This document shows, piece by piece, positions 59,428-64,000 of a stretch of 64,000 nt of DNA. A program made the position numbers and the translations under genes. Where the stretch lies: assembly GCF_029227915.1 (NCBI RefSeq), contig NC_079885.1, positions 13,525,001 through 13,589,000 of the forward strand, written 5' to 3'. Every line of letters starts with the position of its first letter. Position 1 is the first letter of the stretch. The notes under the pieces were generated by a model, which worked only from the letters and a program-made list of their open reading frames with translations, searched no databases and was not told the DNA's origin. This DNA is from Hydractinia symbiolongicarpus. Its lineage: Eukaryota > Cnidaria > Hydrozoa > Anthoathecata > Hydractiniidae.

Positions 59428-62400
59428 ATGAGAAATATCGTCGTTTTAATTGCTTTAATTGGCATCTTTCACACTTTGTCATTTAATGATGTTGCATCTC
59501 AAGATAATACAAACGTTTATAAAGCAAATGTTATTCGTACAAAGATAAAGAGAGGTAAATCACCTATCGTTTATTATGCGAACTCTGTATCAACATTTAA
59601 CATAATTTTGTCAGGAGATATTCAAGAGAATCCAGGACCTGGTTCATCCAAGTGCACTGAGTGTAATAAAGGAGTTGGAACAAATAGAAAACGTTTACAA
59701 TGTATTAAGTGTTTATGTTTTACACATGCATCATGTTCTAACCTTCCCATCTTTGAACAGAATCGTATGACATCCAGAATTGTTGTTAAATGGACATGTA
59801 GTGGATGTATATTATCAGAGCTTCCCTACTTTGGCGTACGTAATATCGCATTTAACACAGACACTACTGATGACCCAATAACTACCGAGAACAGTCATCT
59901 AAAGCTTTTAAACAAGCATCGCAATCAAACGTCTATCGCTCATATAAACACCCAATCTCTCTTATCGACATTCACAGAATTCTCTTTAATGTTAAACATT
60001 TATGACTTTGACATCATAACCCTAAGCGAGACTTGGCTTCAAGACAACAAGGAACAGTTAGATTACGTCAACATACCAGGATATAAGACACTTTTCAAAA
60101 ACAGAAAATCTCGAGGGGGTGGAGTTGGGATTTATGCCAAAGATTCTCTACACTTTAAATCGAGAGATGATTTGACAAAACATTCTTCAATGGAAGTTTT
60201 ATGCGTCGAATTTCGTGGTCGCAACAAAAATACACCCTACCTTCTAACTACAGTATATCAACCAAGCTCAAAGGAAGAGCAAAAGATCGAATGGCTCAAT
60301 AATTTTGAAACATTGATAGCCGAAATATCTATTAAATGGAGCGGTGTCATTATTGTAACCGGTGATATGAACATTGACCTTCAAGGCCAAGAAAAAGAAT
60401 CCACCAAACGTTATAAAGACATACTAAATTCGTACAATTTGTATCAACATGTTAATAAACCAACCAGAAAGGGAGCTACTCTCATTGATCATATTATTAC
60501 TAACATTCCTGGTAAAGTGACAAACAGTGACGTGCTTATTACTGACGAAATAAGTGATCATGACACGCCATATATTCTACTTAGCATTAAAAAAGAACGT
60601 TTCGAACCGCGATATAAATTCGTTCATGACGAAAAAAATCTGGATATGAATTCCTATATCGACGATTTTTCAAAATTACCATTTAGTTTGATATTTACAT
60701 TCGATGATCCAGATGAACAAATAGATACACTGAATCATCTCATATTATCCTGTATTGAACGTCATGCCCCACTGAAGCGAGTAAAGCTAACACGCCCGAT
60801 CGCTCCGTGGATGAAAGACCCTGCCATCCAAGACAGTCGAAACCAACTGGAATTTTATCGTAAAAAAGCCCAAGAAGATCCAAATTACAAAAATGACTAT
60901 AAAGAAAAACGCACTAATTATCGAAAGACATTGAAGGAAATAAAAAACTCGTCCTTCAAGAAATCGTTATCGTCAAAGGATCAAAAATCTGTCTGGAATA
61001 CTATTCATCGTATTCTGAGCAATCAAAAAACACGAATCAAACTCGATCCTTTAGAAATGAATGAATATTTTAGCAATCTAGCAGCAATCCTAACTGGGAA
61101 ATCAAACGTCGAGTCTACATTACCAGATGATATCAAAACTACTGAAAACGAACAATCGTTCAAAATTCAACATACTACTTACAATGAAATAAATAAAATA
61201 CTAAAAAACCTCAAGAATGACTGCTCCATTGGTCATGACAATATTCCAATACGATTTATCAAGCCAGTATCAGAATTCATAACATCCCCTCTGGTCCATA
61301 TTATTAACAATTGCATCAACAAAGAAATATTTCCCCAGCAATGGAAGATTGCTCGTGTTTGCCCAATACCAAAGATCGACACACCAATTAGCACAAAGGA
61401 CTATCGTCCAATCTCAGTACTGCCAGTATTGTCAAAAATCTACGAGAGAGTAATCTTATCTCAGTTATGTGAATTCATCGAAAGTAATCAACTTTACAAT
61501 GAAACACAATCCGGTTTTCGCAAAGGTCATACGACTACCACATTGATGCTTAAGCTTCGTGACGACATAAAAAAAGCAATGGCGAAAAGTGAAGTGACAC
61601 TCTCTATCCTCATCGATTACTCCAAAGCTTTCGACACGATTGATCACAAAAATCTGCTGCTGAAACTACGTGATATGAATTTTTCATTTCGTGCTTTAAA
61701 GATATTATCAAGTTATCTGAAAGATAGGAAACAATACGTTCAAATTGAAGACAAAATTTCATCTTTAAAATCAATGTTTTACGGTGTACCACAGGGTAGC
61801 ATACTTGGCCCTGTCCTGTTTAACCTCTACGTCATCGAGTTATCAAATCAAATCAACTCCGCCAGTATCCAATATGCTGATGATACAACATTATATAAAC
61901 ACTGCAAAGTCAGAGATCTATTTCAATCAATCAAAGATATGAAAAAGGATGTAGATAACCTTCTAGCTTGGTCAAAAGAAAACAATCTTTTGTTCAACAG
62001 TGACAAGCTTAAGTTAATCATATTCCATTCTAAGCGACTGAGAGCATTTGATTCTGACCGAAGCTATCTTTGTCGTTGTGCTGGTATGTCAATCGAGCAG
62101 GAAGAAAATGTTAAGTTACTTGGCATTCAATTCGATCAAAATCTATCATGGACCTGCCATATAAACAATGTTATAAAATCCTCGCACTCAACACTACGTG
62201 CTCTACGAAAGTTTAGTCGTTTCACACCTTTCCATGTACGCAAAACCTTGGCGGAAACGTTGATCTTATCAAGGATAAGTTACGGTAATGTTGTCTTCTC
62301 GCAAATACCTGATTATCTGATATGTCGGCTACAAAAGATCCAAAACATGGCTGCTGGTTACGTTCTCCGCCGTTATGCTAATCTGCAAGAAGTCACGAAT

Positions 62401-62706
62401 CTAAAATGGCTTCCCGTAAAAGAACATATTGAATTCAGTATAAGTAAACTTGTACACAAATCGAGAATTGATAACAACCATCCAAGCTATCTAAACGTAG
62501 AGTTTGTTGTACCAACACGAAATTTGAGATCTTCTACGAAGGAGCCTCTTGTTAAAAATGTTGGAAATGGCACTTTTCAAAACCAAGCACGGTGTTACGA
62601 TGAAATCCCGGATAGTATAAAAATTATTGAAACTCTAGAAACATTTACTAAAGAAGCAAAACAATTTTATCTAAATAAGGCAGTCGCTAGAGTCTTGTCT
62701 GTTTGA
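59428..62706 (+). CDS. LINE polyprotein: signal-like segment, 2A-like motif, PHD-like finger, endonuclease, RT
   Basis: 1,092 residues, intact. Residues 1-19 form a signal-peptide-like hydrophobic start (RNIVVLIALIGIFHTLSF). Residues 60-71 read ILSGDIQENPGP, a 2A-like motif with Gln where the canonical Glu stands. Residues 76-126: a Cys/His PHD-like finger (CTECNKGVG, CIKCLCFTHASC, WTCSGC). Endonuclease about 170-400: AHINTQSLL, ITLSETWLQ, IIVTGDMNIDL, TLIDHIITN, ISDHDTPYI. RT about 610-900: DYRPISVLPVLSKIYE, QSGFRKGHTTTTL, ILIDYSKAFDTIDH, GVPQGSILGPVLFNLYV, IQYADDTTLY (catalytic YADD), LGIQFDQNLSW. The C-terminus has HVRKTLAETLILSRISYGN, usual for this group. The ATG follows a TAA-rich leader; an upstream 66-codon ORF is in another frame. 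Confidence 0.92.
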   Translation: MRNIVVLIALIGIFHTLSFNDVASQDNTNVYKANVIRTKIKRGKSPIVYYANSVSTFNIILSGDIQENPGPGSSKCTECNKGVGTNRKRLQCIKCLCFTHASCSNLPIFEQNRMTSRIVVKWTCSGCILSELPYFGVRNIAFNTDTTDDPITTENSHLKLLNKHRNQTSIAHINTQSLLSTFTEFSLMLNIYDFDIITLSETWLQDNKEQLDYVNIPGYKTLFKNRKSRGGGVGIYAKDSLHFKSRDDLTKHSSMEVLCVEFRGRNKNTPYLLTTVYQPSSKEEQKIEWLNNFETLIAEISIKWSGVIIVTGDMNIDLQGQEKESTKRYKDILNSYNLYQHVNKPTRKGATLIDHIITNIPGKVTNSDVLITDEISDHDTPYILLSIKKERFEPRYKFVHDEKNLDMNSYIDDFSKLPFSLIFTFDDPDEQIDTLNHLILSCIERHAPLKRVKLTRPIAPWMKDPAIQDSRNQLEFYRKKAQEDPNYKNDYKEKRTNYRKTLKEIKNSSFKKSLSSKDQKSVWNTIHRILSNQKTRIKLDPLEMNEYFSNLAAILTGKSNVESTLPDDIKTTENEQSFKIQHTTYNEINKILKNLKNDCSIGHDNIPIRFIKPVSEFITSPLVHIINNCINKEIFPQQWKIARVCPIPKIDTPISTKDYRPISVLPVLSKIYERVILSQLCEFIESNQLYNETQSGFRKGHTTTTLMLKLRDDIKKAMAKSEVTLSILIDYSKAFDTIDHKNLLLKLRDMNFSFRALKILSSYLKDRKQYVQIEDKISSLKSMFYGVPQGSILGPVLFNLYVIELSNQINSASIQYADDTTLYKHCKVRDLFQSIKDMKKDVDNLLAWSKENNLLFNSDKLKLIIFHSKRLRAFDSDRSYLCRCAGMSIEQEENVKLLGIQFDQNLSWTCHINNVIKSSHSTLRALRKFSRFTPFHVRKTLAETLILSRISYGNVVFSQIPDYLICRLQKIQNMAAGYVLRRYANLQEVTNLKWLPVKEHIEFSISKLVHKSRIDNNHPSYLNVEFVVPTRNLRSSTKEPLVKNVGNGTFQNQARCYDEIPDSIKIIETLETFTKEAKQFYLNKAVARVLSV

Positions 62707-62829
62707 ATTCTGTTCGCCGAAGTTTGGATGCCAATATTCTATCGACCTGTTCAATCTACCCTTACTCATTTTCAGCTTTTGTTTACTTTGCCTTTTCTCC
62801 TTTTGCGACTAGCCAAGTATATATATGAA

Positions 62830-62832
<3 letters not shown>

Positions 62833-62870
<38 letters not shown>
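62833..62870 (+). repeat. T38 homopolymer in the LINE 3' UTR
   Basis: An uninterrupted run of about 38 T, just after the ORF's 3' UTR begins. Length in the real genome may differ because such runs are hard to sequence. Confidence 0.9.
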
Positions 62871-62881
62871 CATAATTCAAT

Positions 62882-63345
62882 TAGTTTATTTTATATTTTC
62901 TTACTTCCAAGGCCATTTATCGTTTTCTCTGGGTTTTTTTTTCTAGTTACTCCTATCTAGGTTGATTCCAATATCGTCTCTATTTATCTTGTCGATTCGA
63001 GTGTTTCAATTTCTTTCGAGCCTTTCAAGTTTATTTTTAATTTTGCTTTTCATCGCGGTTTTTTATAATGTATATATATAAAAAGATAATATTTTTTTTG
63101 AACAATTATTTATTCTTTATTTATAGTTTATTTATATTTTCCTTACTTTCAAGGCCATTTATCGTTTTCTCTGCTTTTTGTCTAGTTACAATTTAGGTTG
63201 ATTCCATATATCGTTTCTTAATTTCTCGTCGATTCGAGCGTTTCAATTTCTTTCAAGCCTTTTCAGTTTTTCTCATCGCGGTTTTCTTTTTTATTTAATG
63301 TATATAAAAAAATTTATTTTTTGAACACTTATTTATTCTTAATCT
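62882..63345 (+). repeat. Two-copy ~243-bp tandem repeat in the LINE 3' UTR
   Basis: Both units contain TAGTTTATTT, AAGGCCATTTATCGTTTTCT, GTTGATTCCA, GTCGATTCGAG and CATCGCGGTTTT. Unit starts are about 243 bp apart (62,882 and 63,125). Confidence 0.85.
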
Positions 63346-63417
63346 AAAATTTTTTTCATTTTTATATTTCATTTTAGGGAGAAGAACAATTTTGTACAAA
63401 ATTGAACCCAAATAAAT

Positions 63418-63457
<40 letters not shown>

Positions 63458-63459
63458 TT

Positions 63460-63960
63460 TCATTTCGCTTGTGGTTTTACACAAGTCCCTTTTAGTTGAC
63501 AAACAAACAAAATACGTCTAGTATCAATATAAAGACTAATCGTTTAACCCTGAAAAAATTCATAGGGTCGTCCGTCCTTTATATAACATTTCATTTTGTG
63601 CGTGATTTTACACAAGATGCTTTTGGCAGACAAACAGACAAAATATGGCTATTATTATTATGTAGTATAGACTCCTATACATACAAAAGGGTGTCCAGCG
63701 AACAGACAAAATGTGGCTATTATTAATATACACTAATTGTTTACCAATGGAAAAATTCACAGGGTTGCCCATAATGTATCGCATTACATTTTGTGTGGTT
63801 TTACACAAGACGCTTTTGGCAGACAAACAGACAAAATACGAACTGACAAACAAACAAAATATGGCTAACTAATAGTTTACCCATGGCGAAATTCATAGGG
63901 TCACCCTACCTTTATATATCGCATTTCATTGTATAAAAACCATACATTTACGTTATGTAC
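63460..63960. repeat. Diverged tandem repeats that hosted the LINE insertion
   Basis: Several irregular units carry TTTTACACAAG, GGCAGACAAACAGACAAAAT, ATGGCTATTATTA, GAAAAATTCAYAGGGT and CCTTTATATA.C. The LINE split one unit (left half at 59,041-59,125). Copies of the GACAAACAGACAAAAT core occur at least five times. Confidence 0.75.
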
Positions 63961-64000
63961 ATACGTTAAGGGGCTTTCTTGTCCCTGTTAGCAGTATATT

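Larger units (their letters stand above)
59126..63454 (+). mobile_element. Full-length LINE (CR1/L2/Rex-like group), intact ORF
   Basis: 4,329 bp, flanked by ACATT on both sides (59,121-59,125 and 63,455-63,459). It has a 5' UTR of about 300 bp, one 1,092-codon ORF, a 3' UTR with a T38 run and a two-copy tandem repeat, and a (TAA)n tail at about 63,419-63,454. No stop or shift in the ORF: a young, possibly active copy. A (TAA)n tail is also seen in the I group, so clade placement is tentative. Confidence 0.9.

Overview
Kind of DNA. This is an AT-rich eukaryotic nuclear window, not a bacterial one: there are no operon-like gene runs outside the mobile elements, one clear spliced host gene, and many transposon families. 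The mix (cnidarian-style Polinton proteins, a Helitron2/Helentron relic with KYQKTE repeats, a Tigger relic with a HIRAN-like ORF, an RTE-like LINE, and a Ty3/gypsy element with a non-YxDD reverse transcriptase) suggests a cnidarian, perhaps a hydrozoan. That assignment is inference from family resemblance.

Layout. 0-0.4 kb: a dispersed repeat seen again at 48.5-50.2 kb. 2.05-8.69 kb: the last seven exons of a plus-strand host gene of unknown function, with a 721-bp Harbinger-like MITE in its last intron. 10.3-11.1 kb: a tandem array with higher-order structure. 11.5-14.7 kb: an inverted-repeat element carrying a broken OTU-protease-like gene. 14.7-17.4 kb: a decayed Tigger/pogo transposon with a HIRAN-like ORF inside it. 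18-21 kb: minisatellite, tRNA-like repeats and an RT scrap. 21.2-26.1 kb: a nearly intact Ty3/gypsy element with 103-bp LTRs and a clean 5-bp target duplication. 26.3-29.4 kb: hairpin, minisatellite and direct repeats.

29.4-48.4 kb is the most interesting part: a patchwork of Polinton/Maverick (adintovirus-like) DNA. One block holds the C-terminus of DNA polymerase B, an HNH-type protein, small membrane proteins, the packaging ATPase, a BRO-N protein and the C-terminal half of the integrase. It is joined to a block of virion-type genes: coiled-coil/membrane protein, proline-rich capsid-associated protein, penton-like protein and a membrane protein. A second, related Polinton-like element with 175-bp terminal inverted repeats (38,937-46,812) is inserted inside that last gene and splits it. 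The inserted element carries a truncated major capsid gene, degraded copies of the same virion genes, two copies of a right-arm cassette, and a gene made of about eleven 24-residue repeats resembling DUF4116. Most of these genes carry stops or frameshifts; a few small ones are open.

48.4-63.9 kb: a tRNA-derived SINE and dispersed repeats; a broken RTE-like LINE with a GATGAG microsatellite tail; a minus-strand Helentron relic (canonical 2A peptide, KYQKTE repeats, DUF6570, PIF1 motif VI, endonuclease); and a full-length LINE (4.33 kb) with an open 1,092-codon ORF that begins with a signal-peptide-like segment, a 2A-like motif and a PHD-like finger, followed by endonuclease and reverse transcriptase.

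How it fits together. Almost all coding potential belongs to selfish elements. The only host coding sequence supported by splice sites is the 2-8.7 kb gene. All calls are from reading the sequence; no database search was run.
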